Shown here piece by piece: positions 26,074-35,619 of a stretch of DNA of 64,000 nucleotides. The notes under the pieces are model-generated. The model was not told the origin of the DNA and did no database searches. It saw only the letters and a program-made list of their open reading frames with translations. A program made the position numbers and the translations under genes. This DNA is from Blautia sp. An81 (lineage in GTDB: Bacteria; Bacillota; Clostridia; Lachnospirales; Lachnospiraceae): contig NZ_NFHH01000003.1 in NCBI RefSeq assembly GCF_002161285.1, forward strand, positions 124,001 through 188,000. The letters are read 5' to 3'. Positions within the stretch are counted from its first letter, which is position 1; each line of letters starts with the position of its first letter.

Positions 26074-26681
26074 TCGCATATATTAAAGGCACAGTAGCCG
26101 AAGTCCTGGAAGACAGGGTGATCCTGGAAGCGGGAAATATGGGCTACAATATTTTTATGCCTATGGGGGCTGTGGAACACCTTCTCCATAAAGGCCAGGA
26201 AGTTAAAATACATACGTATTTGAATGTAAAAGAGGAGGCTCTTCAGCTGTTCGGATTTTTGACCAGGGATGACTTGAATACTTTTAAGCTTCTTTTGGGA
26301 GTAAACGGTATAGGGCCTAAGGCAGCTTTGGGAATTCTATCAGGCCTTACTGCAGATGAACTGCGTTTTGCGGTTTTGGCAGATGATGTGAAGACTATTT
26401 CCAGAGCGCCGGGCATAGGAAAAAAGACCGCACAGAAACTAATTTTGGAATTGAAGGACAAATTTAATATCCAGGAAGCCCTGGAGATGAAGGCAGAACA
26501 TACCCAGACCGTCAGCGGTGAGGAGACAGACCTTACCGATGTGAAGAAGGAGGCCATAGAGGCTCTTACAGCTCTGGGTTATTCAGGGGCAGATGCTCTT
26601 CGGGCTGTAAAAAAGGTAGAGCTGGCTCCGGATATGAGTGTGGAAACACTGCTGAAGCAGGCTCTGAAAAATATGTTTTAG
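26070..26681 (+). CDS. ruvA: Holliday junction branch migration protein RuvA
   Basis: 203 residues, normal length. N-terminal OB fold (MIAYIKGTVAEV), tandem helix-hairpin-helix motifs (LLGVNGIGPKAALGIL and APGIGKKTAQKLILEL) that grip the four-way junction, and a C-terminal domain that contacts RuvB (EAIEALTALGYS). It loads RuvB at Holliday junctions. The start overlaps the Gx transporter gene by 4 nt; ruvB follows after 93 nt. Confidence 0.97.
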   Translation: MIAYIKGTVAEVLEDRVILEAGNMGYNIFMPMGAVEHLLHKGQEVKIHTYLNVKEEALQLFGFLTRDDLNTFKLLLGVNGIGPKAALGILSGLTADELRFAVLADDVKTISRAPGIGKKTAQKLILELKDKFNIQEALEMKAEHTQTVSGEETDLTDVKKEAIEALTALGYSGADALRAVKKVELAPDMSVETLLKQALKNMF

Positions 26682-26687
26682 TGACTA

Positions 26688-26731
26688 TATCCTCTCTTGA
26701 TAAGGTATGTAGATTTTTTTAAGAGAGGATA
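26688..26731 (+). other. Inverted repeat with T-run in its loop, between ruvA and ruvB
   Basis: TATCCTCTCTT at 26688-26698 and its exact complement at 26721-26731; the loop ends in seven T. A second small GGCTG/CAGCC pairing sits just before ruvB. The shape is unlike a normal terminator and might form alternative structures. Confidence 0.5.
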
Positions 26732-26774
26732 AACAGACAAAAAAGGCTGCCTTGGAACAGCCTGGGAGAGTAAC

Positions 26775-27764
26775 ATGGAAAGAAGAATCATTACCACAGA
26801 TATTATGGAAGAAGACATCCGTACAGAAGGCAGTCTCCGCCCTCAATATCTGAAAGATTATATCGGCCAGGAAAAGGCTAAAAGCAATTTGAAAATTTAT
26901 ATTGAAGCGGCGAAGCAAAGAGGGGATGCCCTGGACCATGTACTGTTTTACGGCCCTCCTGGACTGGGTAAGACCACTCTGGCAGGGATTATTGCAAATG
27001 AGATGGGAGTGCATATGAAGGTCACCAGCGGACCGGCTATAGAAAAACCAGGGGAAATGGCAGCGATTTTAAACAGCCTCCAGGAAAACGATGTGCTTTT
27101 TGTAGATGAGATCCACAGACTGAACCGCCAGGTAGAAGAGGTTCTTTACCCGGCTATGGAAGATTATGCCATTGATATTATGATAGGAAAAGGTGCTACT
27201 GCCCGTTCTATCCGTCTGGATCTTCCAAAATTTACGCTTGTGGGCGCAACAACCAGAGCAGGACTTCTTACGGCGCCCTTAAGAGACCGTTTCGGCGTGG
27301 TCCATCATTTGGAATTCTATACGGAAGAAGAGCTTCAGAAGATTATTATCCACTCTGCTGGGATACTGGGAGTGGAGATTGATAGGGAAGGGGCTTTGGA
27401 GATGGCCAGACGTTCCAGAGGAACTCCTCGTCTTGCCAACAGACTTTTGAAGCGAGTAAGGGATTTTGCCCAAGTGAAATATGACGGAAAGATTACCAGG
27501 GACGTGGCCGACTTTGCTATGGACCTTCTGGAAGTGGACAGATATGGGCTGGATCAGACAGACAGGCTGCTGCTTTCCACTATTATTGAAAAATTTGCAG
27601 GAGGGCCGGTAGGTCTGGATACTTTGGCAGCAGCCATTGGGGAAGACGCAGGAACCATTGAAGATGTTTATGAACCGTATCTGATCAAGAAAGGATTTCT
27701 TCTCCGTACGCCCAGGGGAAGAGCCGTTACAGATCTGACGTATCATCATCTGGGGACAAAATAA
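26775..27764 (+). CDS. ruvB: Holliday junction branch migration ATPase RuvB
   Basis: 329 residues. AAA+ motor: [12 protein letters not shown] at the N-terminus, Walker [10 protein letters not shown], Walker B DEIHRL, sensor I GATTRAG, arginine-finger region LRDRFG, and the winged-helix C-terminus ending [15 protein letters not shown]. It drives branch migration with RuvA. RuvC is absent, as expected in Firmicutes, where RecU resolves junctions; a RecU gene is at 57428. Confidence 0.97.
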   Translation: MERRIITTDIMEEDIRTEGSLRPQYLKDYIGQEKAKSNLKIYIEAAKQRGDALDHVLFYGPPGLGKTTLAGIIANEMGVHMKVTSGPAIEKPGEMAAILNSLQENDVLFVDEIHRLNRQVEEVLYPAMEDYAIDIMIGKGATARSIRLDLPKFTLVGATTRAGLLTAPLRDRFGVVHHLEFYTEEELQKIIIHSAGILGVEIDREGALEMARRSRGTPRLANRLLKRVRDFAQVKYDGKITRDVADFAMDLLEVDRYGLDQTDRLLLSTIIEKFAGGPVGLDTLAAAIGEDAGTIEDVYEPYLIKKGFLLRTPRGRAVTDLTYHHLGTK

Positions 27765-27767
27765 TAG

Positions 27768-27795
27768 TTGTTTTTCCATAAAATTCGATTATAAT
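27768..27795 (+). promoter_or_regulatory. Promoter of zapA
   Basis: TTGTTT at 27768-27773 and TATAAT at 27790-27795, 16-bp spacing, 37 bp before the ATG. Confidence 0.6.
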
Positions 27796-27832
27796 AGACA
27801 TAGAAACCTAAGAAAAAGGCGGGAGGAAGCAG

Positions 27833-28240
27833 ATGGCAGTGAAAAATACCACCCAGGTGCTGATTGGGGGAAAGATTGTCACATTAAGCGGCTATGAAAG
27901 TGAAGAATACTTGCAAAAAGTTGCCAATTATATGAATAACAAACTTACGGAGCTGGGGCAGCTTCCGGGATATAACCGGCAGGCTCTGGAAACGAGACAT
28001 ACTTTATTGAGCCTGAATATTGCAGATGATTATTTCAAAGCAAAGCGCCAGGCCGAAATGTATGAGGAAGAGCTGGAAGCAAAAGACCGGGAAATGTATG
28101 ATCTGAAGCATGATCTGATCAATGGACAGGTGGAACTGGACAAAGAAAAAAAATCTCAGGCGGAGAAAGACCGGCAGATCGCAGAGCTTCAAGCAAAGGT
28201 AGATGAGTTGGAGAAGGAGCTGGAAGAGCTCCTGAAGTAA
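27833..28240 (+). CDS. zapA: Cell division protein ZapA
   Basis: 135 residues. The N-terminal 70 residues are the ZapA globular domain (VLIGGKIVTLSGYESEEYLQKVANYMN) and the rest is a long coiled coil rich in Glu, Lys and Leu. ZapA tethers FtsZ filaments at the division ring. The coiled coil is longer than in B. subtilis ZapA (about 85 residues total). Ribosome site GGGAGGA upstream; monocistronic between its promoter and a terminator. Confidence 0.88.
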   Translation: MAVKNTTQVLIGGKIVTLSGYESEEYLQKVANYMNNKLTELGQLPGYNRQALETRHTLLSLNIADDYFKAKRQAEMYEEELEAKDREMYDLKHDLINGQVELDKEKKSQAEKDRQIAELQAKVDELEKELEELLK

Positions 28241-28254
28241 GAGAATAAAAAGCA

Positions 28255-28290
28255 GGGGCGGCAGATAATGTAACGCCCCCTTTTCTTTTT
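28255..28290 (+). terminator. Terminator of zapA
   Basis: GGGGCG / CGCCCC stem with a 13-nt loop followed by CTTTTCTTTTT. Confidence 0.85.
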
Positions 28291-28354
28291 ATATAGAAAA
28301 TAAGGAGTTTAAGGCTGTATGGGAGAAAAGGAAAAAGAAAGGAAAAGAGAGCCT

Positions 28355-30577
28355 ATGAATATAGAACTATTGTCTCCTGCCGGATCTTATCAGGGGCTTC
28401 AAGCCGTGATAAGAGCCGGTGCAGACGCAGTGTATATTGGCGGCAGCAGATTCGGGGCCAGGGCCTATGCGGATAACCCTGACGTGGAAGAACTGAAAGA
28501 AGCCATTGATTTTACTCACATCCATGGAAAGAAAATTTATCTGGCAGTAAATACATTGCTGAAGAATCAGGAGTTATACGGACAGCTTTATGATTTTATG
28601 GCTCCCTTTTATGAACAGGGAGCAGATGGAGTCATTGTTCAGGACTTTGGCGTACTGTCTTTCTTAAAAAGAGAATTTCCCGGACTGCCCCTTCACGCCA
28701 GTACGCAGATGACGGTTACAGGCCCAAAAGGGGCCGGGATCCTGAAGGAAGCCGGCGTCTCCAGAATTGTGCCGGCCAGGGAACTTTCTCTGAAAGAAAT
28801 AAAGGCTATCCACGAAGAGACAGGAATGGAAATTGAATGCTTTGTTCACGGAGCCCTCTGCTATTGTTATTCTGGCATGTGTCTGTTCAGCAGCATGCTG
28901 GGAGGAAGAAGCGGCAACCGGGGACGATGCGCACAGCCCTGCAGACTTCCTTACCAGGCTTTTTGCGAAGGAAAACTTTTAAACGACGAACAGAGCCGGT
29001 ATCTTCTCAGTCCCAAGGATATGTGTACCATTGAAATCCTTCCGGAGATACTGAAAGCAGGTGTCTATTCTCTGAAAATCGAGGGAAGGATGAAAAGACC
29101 GGAATACGCGGCAGGGGTAACTGCCGTTTATCGAAAATATCTGGATCTTTATCGGCAAAATCCGGAGAATTACCAGGTAGAAGAGGAAGACAGGAAAAGG
29201 CTTCTGGACCTGTATCAGAGGGATGGGTTTAACCAGGGGTACTATCACAGCCATAATGGAAGAGATATGATGGCTGTGGTCAATTATAAAGAGCAGAACA
29301 GAAAGAAAAAAAATTCAGAAAATCGTAATGAAGAACTGTTTACTGAATTAAAAAAGAAATATCTGGATACAAAAACACAAGAAAAAATTTATGGAAATTT
29401 AATCCTCTTTGCCGGCAGTCCTGCTATACTGGATTTAGATTTTCAGGACATCCATGTACAGGCTCAGGGAGCTGTGGTGGAGGAGGCTATAAAACAGCCT
29501 CTTTCCTCTGAAAGAGTAAGACGCCAGATGGAAAGGACCGGCGATACCCCTTTTGTCTTTGAAGATCTGGAAATCCTGACAGATGAAAAGGGATTTCTGC
29601 CGATGCAGAGTCTGAACACCCTGCGCAGAGAGGCTCTTGGAAAGCTTCAGGAAGAATTCTTGAAAAAATTCAGGCGGAGCCTTCCTGAAGGACAGACAGT
29701 GATGCCAAAAAGGGGGGAGAACAGTCAGGAAGAGGTTCCGGAGAAAAAACTTTATGTGCTTACAGAGACCAGAGAACAATGGAAAGCGGCTCTGGAGACA
29801 GATTTTGTCACAGGGATTTATTGTGGGATTTCCATGGCTGGGCTGAAGGAATTAGAGCAGAATACCAGAGAATTGGCAGAGGAAGCCGCCAAGTCAGGAA
29901 AAGAGTTTTATCTGGCAATGCCTTATATGCTCAGAGAGGGGCGGCTGGATGGATATGAGGATATTTTCAGAAATCTGGGAAAGGATATAGATGGATTTCT
30001 GGTGAGAAATCTGGAAGAGCTGGGTTATTTAAAAGAGCTGGGACTGGAGAACAAAATCGTCTGCGATTATTCTCTATATACCTTTAATGATATTGCAGGA
30101 GAATTTCTGAGAGATCTGGGGGTCCTGCGGACTACAGTTCCTCTGGAACTGAATGGGAATGAGATAAGGGAAAAGGACTGCCGCAGAAGCGAAATGGTTA
30201 TCTACGGATACTATCCCATGATGGTTTCCGCTCAGTGTATTAAGAAAACCTGCGGGGCCTGTGACCACAAGCCGGGAAAAATCCTGCTGAAAGATCGGTA
30301 CGGCCAACGTTTTCTGACAAAATCCTTCTGTGATTTCTGTTACAATGTGATTTACAACAGTATTCCTACCGGACTTCTAAAAGAAGCAGAGGAGATACTG
30401 GTAATGGATATTCCTGTTCTTCGTATGAATTTTACAGACGAAAGCTACAGAGAAGCAAAGGAGATGCTGGAGCTTTTTGCCCAGGCATATGATTACAGAC
30501 AAAATACAGAGAAAAAGAAAAACCGGTCTGAATTGCCAGCTTTTACTAAGGGACATTTCAGACGGGGAGTAGAGTAG
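28355..30577 (+). CDS. U32 family peptidase-like protein with DUF3656 C-terminus
   Basis: 740 residues from ATG 28355, where the family signature MNIELLSPAGS begins; an earlier ATG at 28319 would add 12 charged residues and has AAGGAG 11 nt upstream, so it remains possible. The U32 core shows CFVHGALCYCYSGMC and GGRSGNRGRCAQPCR with clustered Cys; a second set, CGACDHK and CDFCYN, lies in the C-terminal third. Relatives include RlhA, which hydroxylates a cytidine of 23S rRNA, and others called collagenase-like. RNA hydroxylation with an Fe-S cluster is the better guess. Followed 8 nt later by rodA/ftsW. Confidence 0.88.
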   Translation: MNIELLSPAGSYQGLQAVIRAGADAVYIGGSRFGARAYADNPDVEELKEAIDFTHIHGKKIYLAVNTLLKNQELYGQLYDFMAPFYEQGADGVIVQDFGVLSFLKREFPGLPLHASTQMTVTGPKGAGILKEAGVSRIVPARELSLKEIKAIHEETGMEIECFVHGALCYCYSGMCLFSSMLGGRSGNRGRCAQPCRLPYQAFCEGKLLNDEQSRYLLSPKDMCTIEILPEILKAGVYSLKIEGRMKRPEYAAGVTAVYRKYLDLYRQNPENYQVEEEDRKRLLDLYQRDGFNQGYYHSHNGRDMMAVVNYKEQNRKKKNSENRNEELFTELKKKYLDTKTQEKIYGNLILFAGSPAILDLDFQDIHVQAQGAVVEEAIKQPLSSERVRRQMERTGDTPFVFEDLEILTDEKGFLPMQSLNTLRREALGKLQEEFLKKFRRSLPEGQTVMPKRGENSQEEVPEKKLYVLTETREQWKAALETDFVTGIYCGISMAGLKELEQNTRELAEEAAKSGKEFYLAMPYMLREGRLDGYEDIFRNLGKDIDGFLVRNLEELGYLKELGLENKIVCDYSLYTFNDIAGEFLRDLGVLRTTVPLELNGNEIREKDCRRSEMVIYGYYPMMVSAQCIKKTCGACDHKPGKILLKDRYGQRFLTKSFCDFCYNVIYNSIPTGLLKEAEEILVMDIPVLRMNFTDESYREAKEMLELFAQAYDYRQNTEKKKNRSELPAFTKGHFRRGVE

Positions 30578-30585
30578 GTGAAAAA

Positions 30586-31923
30586 GTGCTTAATATTATT
30601 GTTGAAATATCGAAATATCTGATACTGATTATTATGTTGCTGTATACCCTGGAAAGTTTTTGGGTCTTTCGGTATGAGGAGGATTATGATCAGAGATACG
30701 TTCTGAGAAATCAGCTTCTGCTGATCATTTTTTTAGATTTTACAGCTTTTCTCGTAATCTTTTTACAGACAGAAGAATTAAAGGTGCTGTATATTTTCGG
30801 GACTCTGATTCTGTACCTGGTTATTGTCCAGGCTTTGTACAGAGTCTTTTATAAAACATCGTCTATCTTGCTGCTGAATCACATGTGCATGCTTCTTTCT
30901 GTAGGATTTATTATGCTGGCCAGGCTGGATCCGGATTCAGGGCTGAGACAGATGGCAATTGCAGTGGCAGCTACGGTTCTGGCTATGGTTATTCCTGTGA
31001 TGATTCGGAAAATGTATTTTTTGAAAAAGCTGACTTGGCTTTATGCCGTCGTAGGATTTCTGATGCTGTTGGTTGTTCTGGTAGTAGGGTCAAATGTAAA
31101 CGGAGCCAAGATTAATATCAATATTGGATCTTTTACATTCCAGCCATCTGAGTTTGTAAAGATTATTTTTGTGTTTTTTGTGGCCAGCAGGCTTTATAAG
31201 AAAAGCGCCACATTCCGGGATCATGTGATTACTACTGCAGTTGCGGCAGCTTATGTGCTGGTCCTGGTGCTGTCCAGAGACCTGGGAAGCGCGGTGGTAT
31301 TTTTCATCACTTACGTGGTGATGCTCTATGTGGCTACGAAAAAACCAGTGTACCTTTTGGCTGGTCTGGGAAGCGGCTGTGGAGCAGCAGTTATTGCTTA
31401 CTTCCTGTTTTCTCATGTACGGCAGAGAGTAGTAGCCTGGAGCGACCCATTCTCTGTCTGGGAAACCTCCGGCTATCAGATTCTTCAGGGGCTTTTTGCA
31501 ATAGGGGCAGGAGGATGGTTTGGCGTGGGACTCTGTAAGGGTTCTCCGGAACTGATTCCTTTTGTACAGCAGGATTACATGTTTGCAGCAATCTGCGAAG
31601 AACTGGGCAGCCTTTTTGCCATCTGTATGATATTGGTGTGCATGAGCATGTTCCTTCTGGTTGTAAATATTTCTCTGAGGATTAAAAAACGTTTTTATAA
31701 ATTAATTGCCCTGGGTCTTGGAACGGAATATGCTTTTCAGGTGTTCCTGACTATTGGAGGCGTCAGCAAATTTATTCCCATGACAGGAATCACGCTGCCT
31801 TTGGTCAGCTATGGAGGAAGTTCTGTGCTGGCTACCATTATCATGCTGGCTATTATCCAGGGACTGTATATTTTGAGAGAAGACGAGGATGAGGAATTTG
31901 AACGGCAAAAAGAAAAAATATGA
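30586..31923 (+). CDS. FtsW/RodA/SpoVE-family glycan polymerase
   Basis: 445 residues, about ten to twelve membrane segments, SEDS family. LLSVGFIMLARLDP, FQPSEFVKI, SRDLGSAVVFF, QDYMFAAICEELG and LPLVSYGGSS are conserved patterns. It polymerises lipid II into glycan strands together with a class B PBP, which is encoded next and overlaps by 35 nt, giving a rodA-pbpA type pair. The start is GTG 30586 with AGGTGA just upstream. Sequence alone does not tell elongation from division or spore use. Confidence 0.92.
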   Translation: MLNIIVEISKYLILIIMLLYTLESFWVFRYEEDYDQRYVLRNQLLLIIFLDFTAFLVIFLQTEELKVLYIFGTLILYLVIVQALYRVFYKTSSILLLNHMCMLLSVGFIMLARLDPDSGLRQMAIAVAATVLAMVIPVMIRKMYFLKKLTWLYAVVGFLMLLVVLVVGSNVNGAKININIGSFTFQPSEFVKIIFVFFVASRLYKKSATFRDHVITTAVAAAYVLVLVLSRDLGSAVVFFITYVVMLYVATKKPVYLLAGLGSGCGAAVIAYFLFSHVRQRVVAWSDPFSVWETSGYQILQGLFAIGAGGWFGVGLCKGSPELIPFVQQDYMFAAICEELGSLFAICMILVCMSMFLLVVNISLRIKKRFYKLIALGLGTEYAFQVFLTIGGVSKFIPMTGITLPLVSYGGSSVLATIIMLAIIQGLYILREDEDEEFERQKEKI

Positions 31924-33388
31924 GAAGCAGCTTCGAAAAGAAGAAGCGCTGCAGAAGAAAAAACAAAAAAAAGCGAAAAGACGGAAAAACAGAGAATATA
32001 CCATTGTCAGCTATTTCTTCGTGTTGATTTTTGTTTCCTTAATTGGCTATATGGCTTATTTCAATATTTGGGAGAGAGATGCCATAACCAGCAGCCCATA
32101 TAACAGCAGACAGAATCAGGCAGAGGACCGAATCGTGAGAGGGAGTATTCTGTCTTCCGACGGTCAGGCCCTGGCCTATACACAGGTGGATGATCAGGGG
32201 AATGAAACCAGGATTTATCCCTATGGAAATATGTTTGCCCATGTAGTGGGATATGAAGCAAATGGAAGAAACGGCCTGGAGTCTCTGGCCAATTCGTCTC
32301 TTATGTCCACTCATCATGAATATGTTGACAGGCTGAAAAATGAAATCCTGGAGCTGAAAAATCCTGGAGACAATGTAGTGACAACGCTGAATACAAGACT
32401 TCAGGAGGTTGCCTACAACGCCCTGGGAGGATATAACGGAGCTGTGGTAGTAATGGATCCTAAGACTGGAGCGGTACTGGCTTCTGTGAGCAAGCCGGAT
32501 TTTGATCCTAATACAGTGGAAGCCAACTGGGATTCCCTGGTTAACGATTCTACAAACAGCAGTCTCTTAAACCGGGCTACACAGGGAGCTTATCCTCCAG
32601 GCTCCATCTTTAAAATAGTGACGGCGCTTACTTATCTCAGGGAGCATGGTACTTTAGATGACTTTTCCTATAACTGCACGGGAAGCATTACCCAGGAAGG
32701 ACATACAATTCCTTGTATTTACGGAGAGGTTCATGGACAGGTGGACTTTACCACTGCCTTTGCAGAGTCCTGCAACACGGCTTTCGTTCAGATGGGACTG
32801 GACCTGGGGGCAGATGCCATTCAGGAAACAGCGGAGGACTTGCTTTTTAATCAGGAATTGCCTATTTCTCTGGACTATAGGAAGAGTACTATTGATCTGA
32901 AAGAATCTGAGGGAATTCCATTCCTTATGCAGTCTTCTATCGGACAGGGAACTACCCTGGTATCACCGATGCATATGGCTATGATCGTCAGCGCTATTGC
33001 AAACGGCGGAGAATTAATGGAGCCTTACTATATTGACCATGTGGAGAATGATGCGGGCGATGTGGTAAAGACTACCAGCCCTTCCACATATAAGGAATTA
33101 ATGAGCGAAAGCGAAGCAGAGACGCTGAAAAATCTTATGGCAGAAGTAGTCAATTCCGGTACTGGTACCCAGCTTTCAGGAGAGAGCTACAGCGCCGCAG
33201 GAAAAACAGGCTCTGCGGAATATGAAGGCAGTGATGGTTCTATCCAGACCCATTCCTGGTTTGTGGGATTTTCCAATGTAGAAGATCCGGATCTGGTAGT
33301 AGCAGTAATCGCAGAGGGCGCTGGTACGGGAAGTAAAGTAGCCCTTCCTATTGCCCATGAGATATTTAACGCTTATTATTACGGGTAA
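31889..33388 (+). CDS. Class B penicillin-binding protein, PBP2/PbpA type
   Basis: 499 residues. A very basic cytoplasmic head (about 1-36, many Lys), one membrane segment (about 38-58), a short pedestal with DRIVRGSILSSDG, then the transpeptidase domain: SxxK as Ser239-Ile-Phe-Lys242, SxN in ESCNTAF, and KTGSAE. It cross-links the glycan made by the SEDS partner encoded upstream. Length (about 490) matches PbpA rather than larger PBP2 or FtsI. The start overlaps the upstream gene; a TTG at 31898 with GAGG before it is an alternative. Confidence 0.93.
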   Translation: MRNLNGKKKKYEKQLRKEEALQKKKQKKAKRRKNREYTIVSYFFVLIFVSLIGYMAYFNIWERDAITSSPYNSRQNQAEDRIVRGSILSSDGQALAYTQVDDQGNETRIYPYGNMFAHVVGYEANGRNGLESLANSSLMSTHHEYVDRLKNEILELKNPGDNVVTTLNTRLQEVAYNALGGYNGAVVVMDPKTGAVLASVSKPDFDPNTVEANWDSLVNDSTNSSLLNRATQGAYPPGSIFKIVTALTYLREHGTLDDFSYNCTGSITQEGHTIPCIYGEVHGQVDFTTAFAESCNTAFVQMGLDLGADAIQETAEDLLFNQELPISLDYRKSTIDLKESEGIPFLMQSSIGQGTTLVSPMHMAMIVSAIANGGELMEPYYIDHVENDAGDVVKTTSPSTYKELMSESEAETLKNLMAEVVNSGTGTQLSGESYSAAGKTGSAEYEGSDGSIQTHSWFVGFSNVEDPDLVVAVIAEGAGTGSKVALPIAHEIFNAYYYG

Positions 33389-33405
33389 GCAGATGGAATA
33401 AGATA

Positions 33406-33434
33406 TTGCGTCGTTCCTAAAAAAGAGGTATACT
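33406..33434 (+). promoter_or_regulatory. Promoter of the NUDIX gene inside an imperfect palindrome
   Basis: TTGCGT at 33406-33411 and TATACT at 33429-33434, 17-bp spacing. The -35 side (TTGCGTCGTTC) is repeated in inverted form just after the -10 (GAACACAACGCA, 33443-33454), so the two arms flank the promoter like an operator. Confidence 0.55.
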
Positions 33435-33490
33435 ACTTTTAAGAACACAACGCAGGCATTTTGGATGCCATTAGCAGGAGGACGCACAAA

Positions 33491-33943
33491 ATGATCGAAG
33501 CAACAAGCTGTGGCGGGGTGGTAATATATCGGGGAAAGATACTGACTTTATATAAGTCCTATAAACATAAATATGAGGGATGGGTACTGCCGAAAGGAAC
33601 AGTGGAAAAGGGCGAAGATTATAAAACAACTGCCCTCAGAGAGGTAAAAGAGGAAGCAGGAGTTAACGCCAGTATCATTAAATATATAGGAAAAAGTCAG
33701 TATAGTTTTTGCATACCGGAAGATACTGTAGAAAAGAATGTCTACTGGTATCTGATGTCTGCAAACAGTTATTACAGCAGACCGCAAAGGGAGGAATACT
33801 TTGTAGATTCCGGCTTTTACAAGTTCCATGAGGCTTATCACCTGTTGCGTTTTTCCAATGAGAAGCAGATTCTGGAAAGAGCTTATAATGAATATTTGGA
33901 TTTGAAGAAAGCAAATCTTTGGGGGAATCGAAAGTACTTTTAA
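33491..33943 (+). CDS. NUDIX hydrolase
   Basis: 150 residues from ATG 33491 (AGGAGG 8 nt upstream; an ATG 30 nt earlier lacks one). The NUDIX box is intact: LPKGTVEKGEDYKTTALREV followed by KEEAGV, with the three metal-binding Glu. The N-terminus TSCGGVVIYRGKILTL is typical of the diadenosine polyphosphate / nucleotide-clearing group, such as Ap4A hydrolase, but the substrate is not fixed by sequence. It stands alone between its promoter and a terminator. Confidence 0.92.
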   Translation: MIEATSCGGVVIYRGKILTLYKSYKHKYEGWVLPKGTVEKGEDYKTTALREVKEEAGVNASIIKYIGKSQYSFCIPEDTVEKNVYWYLMSANSYYSRPQREEYFVDSGFYKFHEAYHLLRFSNEKQILERAYNEYLDLKKANLWGNRKYF

Positions 33944-33945
33944 GA

Positions 33946-33997
33946 GAAGGCTGCCGCACTAAACAAATATATGCTGTTTATTGCGGCAGCTTCTTCC
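33946..33997 (+). terminator. Terminator of the NUDIX gene
   Basis: GCTGCCGCA...TAAACA / TGTTTA...TGCGGCAGC, a long two-part stem ending in a short T/C-rich tail, directly after the stop codon. Confidence 0.8.
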
Positions 33998-34021
33998 ATA
34001 TTCACCCATTGGATAAGGCCT

Positions 34022-34049
34022 TTGACCCTTTGGGTAAGGAGATTATGGT
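34022..34049 (+). promoter_or_regulatory. Possible promoter of the polyphosphate phosphotransferase gene
   Basis: TTGACC at 34022-34027 and TATGGT at 34044-34049 with 16-bp spacing; the strong AAAGGAGGTG site follows at 34061. Confidence 0.45.
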
Positions 34050-34079
34050 ATGGATAAAACAAAGGAGGTGCAGTAAGAA

Positions 34080-35594
34080 ATGTTAGAACAGATCAATCTT
34101 ACAAAAAAAATGGAGAAAAGTGTATACCAGGAGAAAATGGAAGTCATGGAGCCTCAGCTTGCCAAGCTTCAGAGAGAATGTAAAGCCCTTGGAATTCCGG
34201 TGATCATTGTTTTCGAGGGGGTGGGGGCCTCTGGAAAGGGACTCCAGATCAGTAAGCTGATCTATCCTCTGGACCCCAGGGGATTTCAGGTTTTTGCAAT
34301 TAAGAAGCCGACAGAGGAAGAGGAGATGCACCCCTTTTTATGGCGGTTCTGGACAAAAACTCCGGAAAAAGGCCGCATTGCAATTTTTGATACAAGCTGG
34401 TACAGAAAGGTTTCTGTGGACCGGTTTGAGAATAAGCTTTCCAGGGAAGAATTAATTTATGCATATCAGGAAATCAATACATTTGAACGAACATTAACAG
34501 ACGATGGAGCGGTCCTGATCAAATTCTTTCTTCATATCAGCCAGAAAGAACAGAAAAAACGCTTTGACAAGCTGCTGAATTCCAAGGAAACAGCCTGGAG
34601 AGTCAGCAAAGAGGATATAAAGAGAAATAAAGAATACGACCACTATAAAGCTATGAATGAGGAAATGCTGGAGAAGACGGAAACGGAGTGTGCTCCATGG
34701 ACCATTATTGAGGCAGAGGACAGGCGTTTTGCTACAGCTAAGATTTACAGTACGGTAGTGGAAAAACTTTCTGAAAAAGTTCTGGAGAAAAAAGCAGAGC
34801 TGGCTTTGGCGGAAGAAAAGAAAAAAGCCGCAGATGAGCTGCAGAAAAGGCAGCCCAAGGAAGATAAGGATCTGGATTCCACAGTGCTCAGCAAGGTGGA
34901 CCTCTCACTTTCCTATACCAAAGAAGAGTATAAAGAAAAGCTGAAAAAGCTTCAGGATCGTATGGAAATCCTTCACAGCGAATTGTATCGGCAGAGGATA
35001 CCGGTAGTCCTGGGATTTGAAGGCTGGGACGCAGGAGGAAAAGGCGGAGCTATCAAACGCCTGACAGAGTCTATGGACCCTAGAGGATATGTGGTGAGTC
35101 CTACGGCTTCTCCTACGCCTACAGAGAAAAGCCATCATTATCTCTGGAGATTCTGGAGGGCTATGCCAAAGGACGGACATATTACGATTTTTGACCGAAC
35201 CTGGTATGGACGAGTTATGGTAGAAAGAATAGAAGGCTTTTGCACCAGAGAAGAGTGGCAGAGGGCTTATAGGGAGATCAACGATATGGAGGCCCATCTG
35301 GCCCATTCCGGCGCTATTGTTTTGAAATTCTGGATGCAGATTGATAAGGATGAGCAGGAGCGCAGGTTTAAAGAGCGGATGGAGAATTCGGAAAAACAAT
35401 GGAAGATTACAGACGAAGACTGGCGGAACCGTGAAAAATGGGATCAGTATGAGGAGGCTGTCAATGAAATGATCATTAAGACCTCTACATCCTATGCTCC
35501 GTGGATCATTGTGGAAGGAAATAATAAATATTATGCCAGGATCAAAGTTTTGGAGTCTGTAGTCAGTGCTATAGAAGAGAGACTGAAAAAATAA
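34080..35594 (+). CDS. pap: Polyphosphate:AMP phosphotransferase (two-domain PPK2)
   Basis: 504 residues made of two fused PPK2 domains. Each has a P-loop: GVGASGKG at 47-54 and GWDAGGKG at about 314-321. Each also has a DPRGF/DPRGY and an FDTSWY/FDRTWYGRV motif. In fused (class II) enzymes the second domain usually carries catalysis and makes ADP from AMP and polyphosphate; the more canonical motifs here are in the second half, which agrees. It gives the cell a nucleotide and energy route from stored polyphosphate. Strong ribosome site AAAGGAGGTG. Confidence 0.92.
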   Translation: MLEQINLTKKMEKSVYQEKMEVMEPQLAKLQRECKALGIPVIIVFEGVGASGKGLQISKLIYPLDPRGFQVFAIKKPTEEEEMHPFLWRFWTKTPEKGRIAIFDTSWYRKVSVDRFENKLSREELIYAYQEINTFERTLTDDGAVLIKFFLHISQKEQKKRFDKLLNSKETAWRVSKEDIKRNKEYDHYKAMNEEMLEKTETECAPWTIIEAEDRRFATAKIYSTVVEKLSEKVLEKKAELALAEEKKKAADELQKRQPKEDKDLDSTVLSKVDLSLSYTKEEYKEKLKKLQDRMEILHSELYRQRIPVVLGFEGWDAGGKGGAIKRLTESMDPRGYVVSPTASPTPTEKSHHYLWRFWRAMPKDGHITIFDRTWYGRVMVERIEGFCTREEWQRAYREINDMEAHLAHSGAIVLKFWMQIDKDEQERRFKERMENSEKQWKITDEDWRNREKWDQYEEAVNEMIIKTSTSYAPWIIVEGNNKYYARIKVLESVVSAIEERLKK

Positions 35595-35619
35595 AGAATC
35601 CGATGGGAAAGAGAATTTT

